Below are positions 36,031 to 49,254 of a DNA stretch of 64,000 nucleotides, in pieces. The stretch lies in contig CP092886.1 in NCBI GenBank assembly GCA_030710605.1, positions 55,581,956 to 55,645,955 on the forward strand, given 5' to 3'. Each line of letters begins with the position of its first letter. Position 1 is the stretch's first letter. The position numbers and the translations under genes were made by a program. Source of the DNA: Cordylochernes scorpioides. Taxonomy: Eukaryota > Arthropoda > Arachnida > Pseudoscorpiones > Chernetidae. The notes under the pieces are model-generated. The model saw nothing but the letters and a program-made list of their open reading frames with translations, was not told the origin of the DNA and did not search any database.

Positions 36031-36310
36031 TTTTATAGAGCGGGTGATCTTCCCAGGTAATTTGGCCGAGTGACTTGACCCGCATCCAGGAAACAAAAGT
36101 AAATTCATTGAAACATGGCGAAGATTTATCTGACGCGGTGTCATCCGCGGTCGTCATGGCGACCGTCCTAATGACCGCGTCCCTAGTTAATATAAATAGT
36201 GGCGGGCCGCGCCCCGGGCATCCGTCTTCATTACCCGGGGAAGATTAAAAAATAACTACCGGCGCCACCGGACGGCCATTCCATTTAAATGCTGTCGACC
36301 AGATGCAAAA
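36031..36310 (+). promoter_or_regulatory. GC-rich island with TATA-like box; candidate promoter
   Basis: TATAAATA at 36191-36198 is followed by GC-rich sequence; TTCATTA (36228-36234) is a possible but poorly spaced initiator. Just upstream a CGGTCG/CGACCG hairpin (36148-36153 and 36160-36165) encloses TCATGG. No downstream reading frame supports a protein-coding start, so this could be a noncoding first exon or an enhancer. Confidence 0.3.
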
Positions 36311-36779
36311 CTCTTTCTTCTCTTCTACAATTAGAAAGCTGAAAGAAATTCGCGTACCCCACTTTATTTTCCCATTCAAATTTCTCCTCCTTTCATTTAT
36401 CCCAGAGGAAACTTTTTTACGCTTAACAACGTAAGGTCATTTGATGGAATATCAAATTGGTTAGCAGAAAATAAGGAACATTTATTTATTTATTTGAAAA
36501 CTGTGTGTTTGTACATGTTGGGTGAAGTATGGTTATTCGGAAAGTGTTAGGACTATATTTATGTTCAATTTTAGGAACTCTCATTCATAGCGTTAATTGT
36601 GACTAGCGCAATGATGAAAATTTTTATTTTCAAAAGAATAGCGGAGAGGAGGCTTTTTGACAAATTGTCGCTAGTATCTCGCCACCAAATTAAAGTTCCG
36701 TGGAAGCGCCATAAATTACTAAGATTGGCAAACAAAGAGAAAAGGAAAAAAGTATTTTCAATTTTGGCAGACGCACAAA

Positions 36780-37500
36780 CCTGGCCGTAAACGTTTCAAA
36801 TTAGCGGCAGGTAGATAGATGTAGAGCGGAGCTAATTGTGTGGGCGAGAATAAACAAACCTGGGATGTAGAGGAAGACCGGCCATGAACCCTTTTGGCGT
36901 GCGCCATTCTCCTCGGCTTTATATTCACTTCCGGGAGCCAAATGAGTCATTTTGCTCGGTCGGCTGCTTCAAGACACTGGGAGCACAATGGCGCGGTCTT
37001 TCCTCGAGCGTCGGACTTGCGGTAGCCGGGCGGGGTAATCAGCGCCAGTGGGGATTAGCCCGCGTTGACTCACGGCGACGGACTCCATTCATTTGCCTCC
37101 CCCTGCACCATAAATTTATGATGTAATCACATTTTACCAACATAATAAACTGAAATAAGCGTTAATTTCTCTAAGCGCCCATCTGTCCCGTTGAGCTGTC
37201 TAATTAGGCCTGGCAACGTTCCCACGTGCCATTCAAGAAGAAACATCATAAAGCGCGGCTACATTTCCATACGTATTATAATAAGAAGGGTGGAAGCTCG
37301 GTACGGGACAATAATGAGTCCTGCGAGTGTAGTATCTCTTAAGACTTTCTTCCGGCTTAAAGCCCCCCTGTCGCCTACTTGGCCCTTCATTATCTCCACC
37401 ATCTGCTTGCTCCCTGCAGCCAAACAACGGCCGCCCACGTAGCCTACTGTCTCTGCTTGCTCTAGCTGGACATTGAGCCTGGAACTAAGGAACTTGCTGT
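36780..37500. promoter_or_regulatory. GC-rich repeat-free block with a CATAAATTTATG palindrome
   Basis: Long high-complexity stretch. A 12-base palindrome at 37109-37120 holds two outward Caudal/Abd-B-like TTTATG half sites and is followed by ATGTAATCAC. Frames of up to 83 codons occur on both strands, none recognisable. Candidate conserved regulatory element. Confidence 0.3.
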
Positions 37501-38985
37501 AGGGAGAATTTCAAATGGAAGGGTGGACACCCCAAACCCTCTCTGAAGATACCAATGTATTAGTTTTGTGCATCCAGAAAATAACGCCCATTTATCTCCA
37601 ACCAAGTTGGTCTCAGCCATCCCGTGCAGTTTTGAAGTGACCACACGTACTTCGATCCTGGAACAATTTCAACCAAAAAGTATAGTAGGTTTTTAAGAAA
37701 CATATAGTGTACTAACTAATAATACTTTTTACTTGGATATTTAGCCAAGGCAGTAACTTTCATATTCGGAAACTTCAAACATTTTCCTGTGCAACAACCA
37801 ATTTATACATTTATATTTTTTATGTATCTTATACTTTAACTCTCTCTCTATATATTTCCTCATATAGTAGTTGCATTTCAAATTTTAATGCAATGTGAGA
37901 AGAGTGTTTCCGTATTTATATAAGAAAATTTACCGAAGGGTTAATTTTTAATCTTAAGTAATAATTATAGAGTGTGTGTTGGTGAAATATATCCATTGCC
38001 CACTATATCTTATGGATTTTCTCAAACCGATGCTTATATGATATTTCTAGAACAGGTATCTTCTCTGAACAATGAGGATCTCTGGATGCTAAGGTGAAGG
38101 CCAACACGCGGCTCGTAGTACAGTTAGGAACTGGAGAGCGATGTAGGTCATTCCTGAAAGAGCGAAGATTTGTTGGATAGGAAATGACCTTGGGCAGTAA
38201 GATAAACAGTTATATTTTAAAGATATCTTCATGTAAAAATTTATGCCAATATGTAATTTTGAATTAGCTGAATAAAAAAGAGAGAGAAGAGCGGAGTCCT
38301 GTTATTCAAATAGTCTCCAGACGAACAACGGACTTTCGAAAGGTTATCAGCAGATGCCCAGGAATGGGGCCAAAGATCCATGAAGAGACTAAAATATCGA
38401 TTGTATTTCCCCCACAAAAAGCCTCCCAGGTCAACAAGCGATAGCAAGCTATCCAATGCCAAACATTTCTTTATCAAGCATTCAAATAAGATAAAAATCT
38501 TTCTTTTCAAAGGTCGTTGGGCCTCTTGTGAAGTTCTGAAGTCTTACTTGCCACACTGACCGCGTTTTGGTGACCCCTACGGAGTCGATTTATTTTGCTG
38601 TGTTTTTTTGAGGTTAGCTGGGTAGCAACCCCAAGCAGAGAGAGAGAGATTAGGGTTGGGGACAAGTTGGATTAGCCACCCTCCTGTGGGGACCACCCCA
38701 TGCTCAATCATGTTGGCGCGGCGGTAGATTTCTTCACATCGTTACAGCGAATGGAGTTGGCCGTATCACAACGAAACCTTAATGAATTACCAAACGTGAG
38801 GAGATGTGTAGGATTATTTAGCTGAATGGATAGAATCCACTTAGCAGGGTGGCGGGCTGGAAATTGACAGAGTGAAGGGATCCTCTCTCATCACCATAGA
38901 TGCTGAAGTTACAGTGAAGCTTCCTCCGCGATATAGAATCTACCGGCAACCCTATCTAATTTAAAATGAGAGGAGAAGCTTAAAC
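37501..38985. other. no gene seen
   Basis: AT-rich spacer, then a moderately GC-rich repeat-free stretch at 38520-38950 which may be another conserved element. Confidence 0.4.
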
Positions 38986-39115
38986 TGATTTTTTTTATTT
39001 AATCAAAATATAAAGGAAGCTTTCTGGCGTGCCCTTCCTCAGTAAAATTTTAAACGGTCTAAAGTTTAGCTGAGAAAGGCTTTGCCCGAAAGCTTTTTTC
39101 ATACTTTGATAAATG
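38986..39115. mobile_element. palindromic element, type B copy 2
   Basis: Left arm GGAAGCTTTCTGGCGTGCCC and CTTCCTCAG faces right arm GCTGAGAAAGGCTTTGCCCG then AAAGCTTTTTTC. Both arms are bounded by AT-rich ATAAA/TTTAT text. The hairpin GGC/GCC sits between CTGAGAAA and CGAAAGC in the right arm. Confidence 0.65.
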
Positions 39116-42100
39116 AAAAAAAAGTTACGACGTCATTTTCCCCTTATTTTAGTACTTATCGAATCCTTCAAATATACAACGTGAGCCTATTGAACCTGTT
39201 GGGCAATAATGCCAAGTTGGACTTCAGCGCATTTCTGAGGTGCTCGCTGACATGTCAACATGTGCTAGAGATGTAATTGGCTCCTTTATGAAGTCGGAAG
39301 CTTCATCCTATCGGTATTCCCGCGCACTTGCCATGAGTGAAATTTCATAGCTAGGTCCGTCCGACCAAATCAGATTGTGTAACCGATTCTTACTGTAAGT
39401 AAAACTACATCGGATTGTGGCTCCCGTTTCTGCTTGAGGACAAAACAATTCCCGGAGAGGCTAACCCTAGAGCTCTCAGCTGGGAACTAATATATCACAG
39501 AGACTAGCAACTGGTCCGTCTATTTCCTTTCACATTTATTCGAATATCAAGAGATCGTGCACTTTGAGGACTCTAAACATTAACCAACCAATTCAAATGC
39601 CTAGGCGTTCCTTATCTCGCATTGTCCACCATTTCTTGTTTGAACTAACAAGCTTCACCATGTGTGACAGGATTCTGTCTTCTGACCTACTGACTCCTAT
39701 GGGAGAGAGGTCCTGAATCGACGCCACAGCCTATGGTCATCTCCTGCCCTCTCTATCTCTTGATGAAATGGTGAGTTTCTGATACATGTTCACATATATC
39801 AAAAGGGGTAGTTAATGCTACACATTTGCCTGGATATAATGAGGAGTTAGTATTGACTTACAAATTTACATGGATTAGAGGGGAATGTGTTCAAGTTACA
39901 TATTTAGACGTATAGAATGAGGACATGTTGAATGTTTCATGTCCATTGTGCAGTGCCATCTCTGATACGGAGGTCGGGCATTATGTTTCCATAGTGAATT
40001 GGGAGGGTCTCATTCCGGTCACTTGTTGCATTACATAAGGCACTTCAGCTAAATTACCTATAGCGATTGTGAAAATAGAACTACCAGGTGATTGCTATCA
40101 ATATATATTGTGTTTACATTTACACCGATGTGTTTGGGTCATTAATGTTGACCGCCCATTGCATTTAATTCGCTCCCAAAATGAAATACACAATAAATAA
40201 TGGTACTCAGAAAAGAGGTTTGTCATGTTACAATTCAGCAAGGTTTCGGTAGCGTTAAATATCAACGCCTCGTTAATGGGACCATTAGGAGTACACAATA
40301 CTTACTATATATGCACTACAAATCTAGGTTAATGAATTTTAATAAAAATAAAATACAAGGAGTATTTATATGCAAAGTTTTTATACAGAATTTCTTTTCC
40401 AAACTGAAAAAATCGTCGCACAAGTATTTACATGAAATGTGGATTTTTAATAGACATGTTTTAGAACGATGTCTTTTAAATACCTGAAGGGTTTGGGATG
40501 TGTTCCCTGAAGCAAAAGTTTAAGCTACTGAATGTTATAGTAGCATATGGGGCCTTAGAAAGTAAAACTGCTCTTTTTTTCACACACGCCAACTTAGAGA
40601 ACGCGAGGTATTAAATCTAACTAGATCTGGATGTAGTTGTAGAAAGTCTTTCCAGCCAATTTAACTTCAGCTTGGATGTTATGGTGTCCCCGTAGCGTCC
40701 GAACCCTTGCAACCGCAAGACGCCAGGCGGCGGGGCCAGATTTAGTTGGTCCACCACAAAAGAGGGGCCATTCTTCTCCAGAACAAAGCTTGGGGGGGCG
40801 ATGATCCGCTCCCAATTTTCAATAGTGGAGCCCTGACTGTTTACCTTTATCTTACCAGTACGGGGGCTTGATTGTCACACCTGGGCTTTTTGTTTTGTCC
40901 TCTCCCTGACTGTTCCCACGGAGGAAAGCCTCTTTTGTCCACGCACCTTTCTTTGTGTACTCCCCTGGAATGTCTTGACACTTTTCTGACACACACTTCA
41001 CCATATTGTTTTTTCCGCATTTATTCTATAACATGACATCCCCTCTCGATAATTTTGAAGTGATTGTAATGAAAATTAGACCGCTTTGGCCTTAATTCCC
41101 CAAATAACATGCTTTCAACTTGGCGTTTATTTTCAATCATCTCAAAAAATGTACGGGGGAATTAATTTTTTTTTTAAATCTGCTGAAAGAAGTTTTGTGC
41201 TGGTGCGCCGCTGGAGAAATATCGACGGAAGATAAGCTCCGAGACCCTAAAAACAACAGCGGGTTGCGCCCCGGTCTGTGAGTGAAACTTTTACAAACTT
41301 TCTGGAGCTTGCGCCGTAGTTTGTTTGGGTTCTTATCATTGCTCCTTCAATGGTACGTTAGCCTTCGGTACTTGTGTTAGACCACATATGGGCATTTAAA
41401 AAACATAAGACATTTACCCATATGTTTTTATGTTTGCTTTTTTTCTCTATACATTTATTTCAATCATATAAATAGATCCGTAAACAAAAAATGCAAAAGA
41501 TTTAAAATGAGATTCTTATAAAGGACACGTGTTTGATACCAATATGTCACTACGCTTGATGTGACCATGACTGCTCACTGTTCGTCACATTATTTCCAGT
41601 TTCGGTTTGTTTTCCCTCGTGTTAAAGCCATTTATTCTCTAGAAAATTATAATCCCCTTGCGCTATATTATTTGGAAAAAAAATCGTTTTCAGAAATACG
41701 TTTCTTGATATAAACTTATCCCTGAACGATTTTTTGTTGCAAATAACTTTTCCTGCTATTCAACTAAGGTATATAACGTACGTACATCTCAAAATCTTCA
41801 TTGCCTTGATAAACACAGCAGCCTTAAATAGCACCAAAGTGTTAACTGAATTTCGAAAGATACTCAACGTTTAGGAAATATTTTATGCCGAAATTGAAAC
41901 TCCCACCCGCAAAGTTACCTCATCAATTATCTTGACGTTTGCGGTCTACCTACTTAGGGACACTGAACTTCCTGCGAAATTCCATTAAAATATGGTGAAG
42001 CTAAGTAGAATTATTAGCAATTTTCTATTTATTACTTTTAAATTGCAAGGCAGTCTATTTGCAAATAAATTTAAATTTGTATTTTTTTTATTTATTAATT

Positions 42101-45100
42101 TAGCAATCAGAAATGTCGAATTATAGCAGGAGATTTATGTGAGAATAGCAATAATTCTTTCAAGAATGATTTTCAATAAAAAGTGAAGTTTTGGATCACA
42201 ACCAACTGACGCTATCATTCCATCATAGGTACCATGAGGAAAACCAGCCGTAAAGCCCAATTTGCTTAATATTTTTATTGTGGAGTAAAGTTTTCAACTA
42301 GTAATAAACGCGCCTCGGAAGTTCCTCACTGGCTACGATATCGCCTCTGCGCAAAGCTTGTGGAGTAGAAAATACAATATATATAATAACAAACGAAAAA
42401 TAGTAAATATCCGATATTTTATTCTAATGTGTGTCCTTCTGTTGCTGTCACAATAAACAATTGCACATTAAAGCACAGAAGAACCGCTTGACAAAACACA
42501 TGTGTAAAGGATAAATCTAACGTTTCTAGACAGAACCATCAGCCTATCCTAGTAGCCACAACGGAGGGATGAGCATGGTCCGAGCGATAACGCCGAGTCC
42601 CGTATCACAATGTACGCTTTTAGTCCTCGAACCTCAACACTTTTATATTTTCATCTTGGAAACAGTTTCTACATCACACATAAAATGTCACCCTAGTTGA
42701 GTATTTATAATACTCTTTTGTTAAAAATTCTTTACATTTAAAAAATATTTTGGGGTAAAATATCAAAATCGCTAAAAAAAAAAAGCCATTAGGATCCATA
42801 AAAATGCTGAGAATCCTAATAAGGGCTACGTTGAGACTTCCCTATTTAACTGAAGCACAAACCGTATATATCAATTTCGTGGTTTGTCAGCAAAAATATA
42901 TGAACACGAGTCTATTAGCATAGGTCTTGAATGACTGATTAGAATTGCAGAAAAAGGTTATCGTATAGGGTGGATAGCAACTTATACAGATTTTATTATA
43001 ATTGAGCATGATCTGTGATATATAATATATGCTCAAAATAATTATGAACATTCATAATTTTAATATTTAAGTGTTATATTAGAATATACTAATGATATTT
43101 AATAAAAATTGCACATTCACAAATAAAATAAATAACTCAAAATGTAACGTTTTATAACATCTATTTATTTTCAAACCAGAGAGAGAAAATGGCAGCTGTT
43201 CTATATGGTTTTCTATAACCATTGATATGTAGTCAATAAAATTGTTTAAATTGTCAATTGTCTATGTGGTTTTATCAGAGACCAAACTTCTTCAATTTTA
43301 CCTTTCTTTTACTTCAGTTTGAATATTTCGTAGTTTCATATAGCGAGATAATTCAAGGATAGAATGAGATGTACGTAGATGAAAGAATTGACGGACACAG
43401 GTATATGAAATTTCAAAGTATCTACCTTTCAACCACATAGACCTACAGTTTATTTCCCCCAACATTTAAATGAACTTGAGAAGGACGATCGGCAGTTCCC
43501 AGCATTAGTGAGGCGGTAGTGTTCCAACACATATAGATGGGTTATAAAAGGGGCGTCCTCTCCAAAGGAAAACCTTCTGCCTCAAATCAAAAGCTAAATG
43601 TAAGCAGTTAAATGAAGCGGCACGCTTCCCGTGGGATTTGAAATATTTCAGGAACCGGGAGTGTTTGCCTAGAAAGGGAAGACGCTGGCAGAATCAACAA
43701 GTCCCACGCCACTTGTGGCTAAATGACTGGGTGATTTCATTGACTGCTGGGGTAGCGCTACACTTAGTATTCCTTAGCCTTGCGCGCAATTAGACCACTT
43801 GCTCGGAAACCTCGTAGCGCACGATTAGGTTTTCTATGGCTTTCTTCGCTCTTTATTAAACCTAAGTGATTCTCTGAGCATCGTTCAGCATCCTGAAACT
43901 TTATCTGCTTTCGTTGAGAATCCATAAATGTTTTGTTACTTTTTTACCAAATTAAAACCAGAATGAGCCAAGAGAGAAACGCTTTTCAATAAAACTACCT
44001 TTATTCAACTGGAAGTCTTATTGAGAGAAACCTTCACTTGTATTGGGAACTTTGATGAAGGAATGAACCTATCAGAAAAGTCAAGGGAAATATAGAGAAA
44101 CACCAAGAATTAAGCTTTGGTTTAAAATGTTAAATTTTGATAGTTCGCTGAATGAATCCTATATGTTTACTCAAGGATACATTCGCATCAATTCAGGAAA
44201 TTCTTTTCTCACATTTTCATTTGCTGAAAATAAATGCACAATATAAAAATCACACACATATTCAAATCGTTCAATATCCATAAATGTCATTAAAATCTAT
44301 AGGGTGTTTTTGTCCATATACTTTCACATCATATGCATATCACCTATCTTTACAGTTCTTTCACATGACACTACAGTCGTTTTTTATAAGAGTAAAATCA
44401 CATGACTCTCTCTCGGAGATGTTTGTTTCCAATAAATTTTTAGAAAGAGAATTTGTCGATATGACTATTGCCTAGCTCCAAAGATACTTTTAAATCATTT
44501 CATAGAAACAATAGACATTTTTCTCAAATAATGAAAATCGAAAATTAATTATTGGAAAGAAAAGAATTAGAACACAGCCCACGTTAATCTGACTTAAAGC
44601 AGACGATGGAGACTGGAGCGATTATGAAATCGCCTACATGCCCCACAATTCCTGGATTAGAGAGAAAAATCAATTTATAATAAATTGAGAACTTATGCCT
44701 GAATAATTAATTGGTAAAAATAATTTTTAGGCTCTTTCTCTTTAATTAAAATTCAGTAAAAAAAAAACCATGAATATTTAAGCGTCCGCCATTAAACAAT
44801 TAGATCTATATGAGCTTGAGTAAAAGGAGCGGAGAACGATCATCGTATATTGAGCGAAGAGGTAAAATATTTAGTTAAGCCTAAAACCTTGCTTATAACT
44901 TGCTCTGTATTGAATCATATTAAGTTTAGAATTCCTGATGATCGTCCTCTCCGCAGCTTTTATTTAGATTCATATAAACCTAATTGTTTAATGGAGGATA
45001 TTGAAATATTTATTTTCTCCTTTTTAGTACATTTTAATAAAATACTTGTATTTTTAAAAAACTATTTTTTTTCAATTAATTATTTAATAAATTCATAGTC

Positions 45101-45147
45101 ATTAATTATAATTTACAAATATTTTAAAATATATATATTTGTGCGTA
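39116..45147. other. no gene seen; mixed spacer
   Basis: Six kilobases without coding signal. GC-richer, repeat-free patches at 40640-40980, 41200-41350, 42300-42620 and 43470-43850 are candidate regulatory elements. The rest is AT-rich. Confidence 0.4.
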
Positions 45148-45629
45148 TCTATATTAATAAAATGCAAATTTCATAAGTTGTGTTCACTAAAAACTTTCGT
45201 TACAATGCATCAATTTCGACCAAATTTCCAACATTTATGTAAAACGAGATGGAGCAGGTTTTGCTTAACATCAAAATATTTTTCCTAACTTTAACATGCG
45301 TAACTTCGCTGTTATCGATTAAATACAAAAAAAAAATCAACAGAGTTATTTTTATTTATATATAAATACAAAAAAAAAAATTCAGCAATTCATTCAACTC
45401 GATCTAAAAAATATTCAAAACAAGCAATTTTAAGATAACACCATATGTAAAACAGTCGGCCAAGAAAACAACAACGATATTACATCTTTCTCGCATATTC
45501 ACACACAATCTTGATTAATAATTAAAACTAATCTTTAACATTGTTTATTATACTTCATAATATATAATATTCGTTAGGCAAACTTTCACTCGGAAAAAAC
45601 CCGGGCGAAGCCGGGTACACATCCGCTAG
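45148..45629 (+). mobile_element. short non-autonomous Helitron
   Basis: The 5' end starts TCTATATTAATAAAATG immediately after an A (45147). The 3' end has the hairpin ACCCGG-GCGAAG-CCGGGT (45599-45616), a 9-base spacer and CTAG (45626-45629), followed by a T. That is exactly the expected structure: 5' TC, subterminal GC hairpin, CTRR end, insertion between A and T. At 482 bp it carries no Rep/helicase gene. Confidence 0.9.
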
Positions 45630-45697
45630 TAAATATATATAATGTTATATTTTAAATTGGGAGTGTATATTCATAGTATGATTATTTAAATTTTTTT

Positions 45698-45932
45698 AAA
45701 TTATAAAATATTCTCTCACAATGAGTTTCCTCTCTTTTTATTTTAAAATGATAGCTTTCAAGCGATAATCGCTCTTCAACGGGCTTGATAAAAAATATCG
45801 ACTATATCTTACAAGAAATATTTGCAAATACACGCGCGCGCAGCGTGGATATTTTATTAAGCCCGTTGAAGAGCGATTATCGCATTTTAAAATAAAAAGA
45901 AACTCATTGTGAGAGAATATTTTGTAATTTTA
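45698..45932. mobile_element. palindromic element, type B copy 3
   Basis: Arms of about 90 bases share AAAATATTCTCTCACAATGA and GAGCGATAATCGCTC-type words. The left arm holds the full hairpin (minus strand GTTGAAGAGCGA...TCGCTTGAAAGCTATC); the right arm has lost about 12 bases including the GAAAGC box. It lies only 68 bases from the Helitron end. Confidence 0.8.
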
Positions 45933-46424
45933 AACGTTTTTCACAATTTTATCATGAATAGATAATTATTTTAAAAGATTATATAATTATATCTGGCAAT
46001 AATCTCCCAATTATTTATAGCTCTAGTTTTACTACCGATTATTTTTATGGATTTCTAACCGCTCATTGTGCCAAAAAAGACAGCGCCTATTTTCTCCATT
46101 TGATATATCTACAAATTCTCTAGTCTATTCCAGTACATCACGGCCATCTAGAAGTCTGAAATTTTGTAAAATAGCGCTGCTTGTTTGATTCAGTGAGTGT
46201 ACGAAATTTTAGATTTGTTCGTCGTCTGGAAGTATATTAAAATTGATAACAAAAATTGAAAAGAAATATAGAAATTAGTCCATTTACGACAATCCAGAAC
46301 TTAAATTTGAAGACTTACATTGTTAGCTGAATTGAGCGAGTGTACAGAATTTCATACTTCTGTGTGTTCTGAAAGTATATTAAAGTTTGGTCACAAAACC
46401 TGAACGGCAATATTGATTATCTTG

Positions 46425-46976
46425 AATATAAAGGTTGCCTGGCCGGCATTCATATTTTTAAAAATAGACACTTCGGCCAGTTAAAGTTTTTTCCTCAACG
46501 TTTCAACATATAATTCTTTGCCTTCGTCAGAAGAAATAAAACATTTGGCAAGGAGTTAAAATTTATTCTGTTAAAATTATTTTTAACGCCTTGACAAATG
46601 CTTTATTTTTATTTCTCCTGACGAAGACAAAAGATTTTTATAAAATAAATGAACTTTCCAGGGTTAAGTTTCTTGTGAAACTTTTTTATTTTCAAGCTTT
46701 CGGACTTGTCAGTCCTTCAACAGGATTATCACATTAAAAACTTAATAATAAATACAATTTTTATATACAAATTATTATATACATATTTTAAATACTTATT
46801 ATATATCGAGAGAAAAATATATTACATTTTTTCTGTTTGAAAAACATTTTTTTTTGAAAATATACGTGCGTGGTGGATGATACGTGCTGGTTGAATAATA
46901 TCTCGAGACTTCAAAAAGAATTTTGTTGAAATGTTGAGAAAATAAAACTTTAACTGGCCGAAGTGTCTATTTTTAG
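46425..46976. mobile_element. Penelope-like inverted element, type A copy 3, itself interrupted
   Basis: Left end AAAGGTTGCCTGGCCGGCAT and AATAGACACTTCGGCCAG; right end ACTGGCCGAAGTGTCTATTT. The left-arm core (minus strand, about 46492-46535) is decayed (TTCTT/GAGGA stem I). The right-arm core begins TTCTC-CTGACGA (46613-46624) and is split in its stem II loop by a second insertion. It resumes GTTGAAATG...GAGAA at 46925-46940. Confidence 0.75.
46640..46920 (-). mobile_element. type B sequence nested inside the type A ribozyme arm
   Basis: Minus strand near 46697-46735 reads CCTGTTGAAGGACT...AGTCCGAAAGCTTGAAAATAA, the type B hairpin with a five-pair GGACT/AGTCC stem. It is followed by AAAAAAGTTTCACAAGAAAC. 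The ends of the insert are not sharply defined; the type A sequence breaks near 46640 and resumes near 46920. Confidence 0.6.
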
Positions 46977-47580
46977 GCAAGTCTAGTGCCAACCACCATG
47001 ATCACCTAGAAGTATGACATTTTGACATTGTTAGCAGGATTAAAATAGTCTATAAAATACCGAAGTGGTAAGGAAGTATATTAAAAATTGATCTCAACAT
47101 TTGAAAGGAAATATACAAAAAATAATCGATAACTTATCGACAACTTTGACCACCCATGAAAATTTGTACACTTGCAATGTTAGTTTGATTGAACTAGTCT
47201 ATAAAATACCTGACTTTACATTGTCAAGAAGTATATTGAAATTGATGATAAAATTTGAAAGTAAAAATAGAAATTAAAATTGATCAATTATAGAAACCAC
47301 TCCGTCAACTTGCAATAGCATTAGGTGTGAACAAGTGTATCAAATTTCAGACTTCTAGTTCTCCTATAAGTACATTAAAAATCGATCACAAAATTTAAAA
47401 GAAAAATAGAAATTAGTCAATTTCTGTCCACACACCCCGAATATCTATAAGTCTGAAGTTTTGTCAACTTGCATTTTTAGTATGTTTGAACAAGTGTACC
47501 AAAACACAGACTTCTAGGTGATCTGTAAGTATATTAAAAATTAATTACAATATTTGTGGACAGACAGATACTGAAGAAAG

Positions 47581-48767
47581 TTAAATAAAATCTTTTAATT
47601 ACGTAAAATTACTTTTAAATATACTGAATCATTCATTACTACATTATCATGTTGAAAAGTTTCAATTTCATTTCTCAGTCGAAGCCTATTGGAAAAATTT
47701 AGAGTATAAACATTAGTTAAAAGATACACCTGCATAATTATTAATATAATTACTTATCACTATTATATCAAATCATTATGTCATTAGAGTTATTATATTT
47801 CTTTTTTAATATATTGAAGAAAATATATTGCAAGAGTCTAGAGAATTCAGTTATTGATTAATGTGAATTCATAAATTTTTGATATCAATGGAAGAATATT
47901 ATATCAGGGTGAAACACCCGTAGTTTATGATATCAGTTTTTTCGGCCACAATATTTCTCTTTTCAAAGCTATTGTGTTCAATTCTATATCAGCGAGAGAT
48001 TCCCTCTATTAAAATATACTCATTGATAGAGTCTTAAAATGGATTTAATGGACATTTGAAAAGAATATATTTCAAAGGACTAAATTTTTTCGAGATACCA
48101 AAAAAATTAGGACAAAAAGAAAAAAAATGCTTTAAAAAAATGCTGTCTCTTCGCACAATAGAGATATTCAATGATAAAAAGAAAAATCCAGAAGAAAGGC
48201 CGAGTTGTCGTCCATACATTTTTGAACATCACACCTCATCCATCAAGGGCGATTGTTTCATCGAATCCGACAGGCAAGGAAGAAGGTCATCCAGATTGAA
48301 GTCTTCGAGGTGGGTCTGGTCTGCTGGCCGCGTTCATGTCATCGTCTGATTAACTTCAGCTTGCTGGATTCCCTTCCATGATGGATTTCTTCGGGGGTGA
48401 TCAATTTTTGGTAATCCTCAACTTCAATAATCACACAGAGAATGTCATGGGGCAAAAGAATAATCAAATTGCTTTCCTTTCAAATATTTTAAATGACAGT
48501 TCCTCTAATGATTTTTCTTTTTGACTGACGCACACGTGCGAACACCTAAGTGATTAGTTCGTCGATTTAATCATGATGCGGTTTGATGGAATTTATAGAA
48601 ACATACCAGTTAGGTGATAGACCAGTATTAATTGGGATTTTTGCTATAATATGATGACTTGATGTTAATTAGCGTTACCTACCAGAATGATTGCATGTTT
48701 AAATGATGAATATTTATCGGTCTATGTTTATTGCTCTTTGTGAGACTTCTATAGTATGCTATATAAT
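47581..48767. other. no gene seen
   Basis: AT-rich, with a GC-richer repeat-free patch at 48190-48420. The 97-codon frame at 48056-48349 is Lys-rich at its start and resembles nothing known. Confidence 0.45.
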
Positions 48768-48975
48768 TTATAAAAAATCAACATCAAGTTTCTTTTTCTT
48801 TTTATTATGATAGCAAGCAAGCTTTCGAACAAAACCGCTGCTCTTCTACAGACTTATCAAAGATATATATATTTATAGCTCATCATTCTTACTATTTCTT
48901 TTATTTACCTATAAAAGAGCAGCAACTTTGTTCGAAGCTTGATTGTAATTTTCACAATAAAAAATAAACTTTTTG
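48768..48975. mobile_element. palindromic element, type B copy 4
   Basis: Left arm AAGTTTCTTTTTCTTTTTAT and AGCTTTCGAACAAAACCG; right arm AGAGCAGCAACTTTGTTCGA then AAGCTTG and ACAATAAAAAATAAACTTT. The left-arm hairpin (minus strand) is GAGCA/TGTTC between TAGAA and GAAAGC. Confidence 0.75.
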
Positions 48976-49254
48976 TTAATTCTTTATTGACTTTTTTATA
49001 AAACCTTTAATACTTTTACCCATTTTAGTATCCTATACTACAATTCATTGCGGTTTATATATTCTTAAATAAATTAATTTTCTGACATGCACTTATATAT
49101 GCTAAAATGTGGTTGGTGTTTGGTTGATCCTAGTTTGATACTACCTATATCCAAACACCTTATGTATTTAGTGTGCCAGAGAGGGCACCCCCACCTTGCA
49201 AGTTGTAGAGATTTACTGTAAACAAATATTGTCTGTTTTTAATTTATTTAGATT

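Larger units (their letters stand above)
46080..47580. repeat. decayed tandem array, unit about 140-160 bases, interrupted by a transposon
   Basis: GAAGTATATTAAAA-type anchors recur at 46230, 46373, 47074, 47228, 47368 and 47527. They are embedded in similar text (AAATTTCAGACTTCTAG, AAAATTGATCACAAAATTTG, AATAGAAATTAGTC). The 701-base gap from 46373 to 47074 becomes about 149 when the 46425-46976 insertion is removed, which fits one normal unit. Confidence 0.8.
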
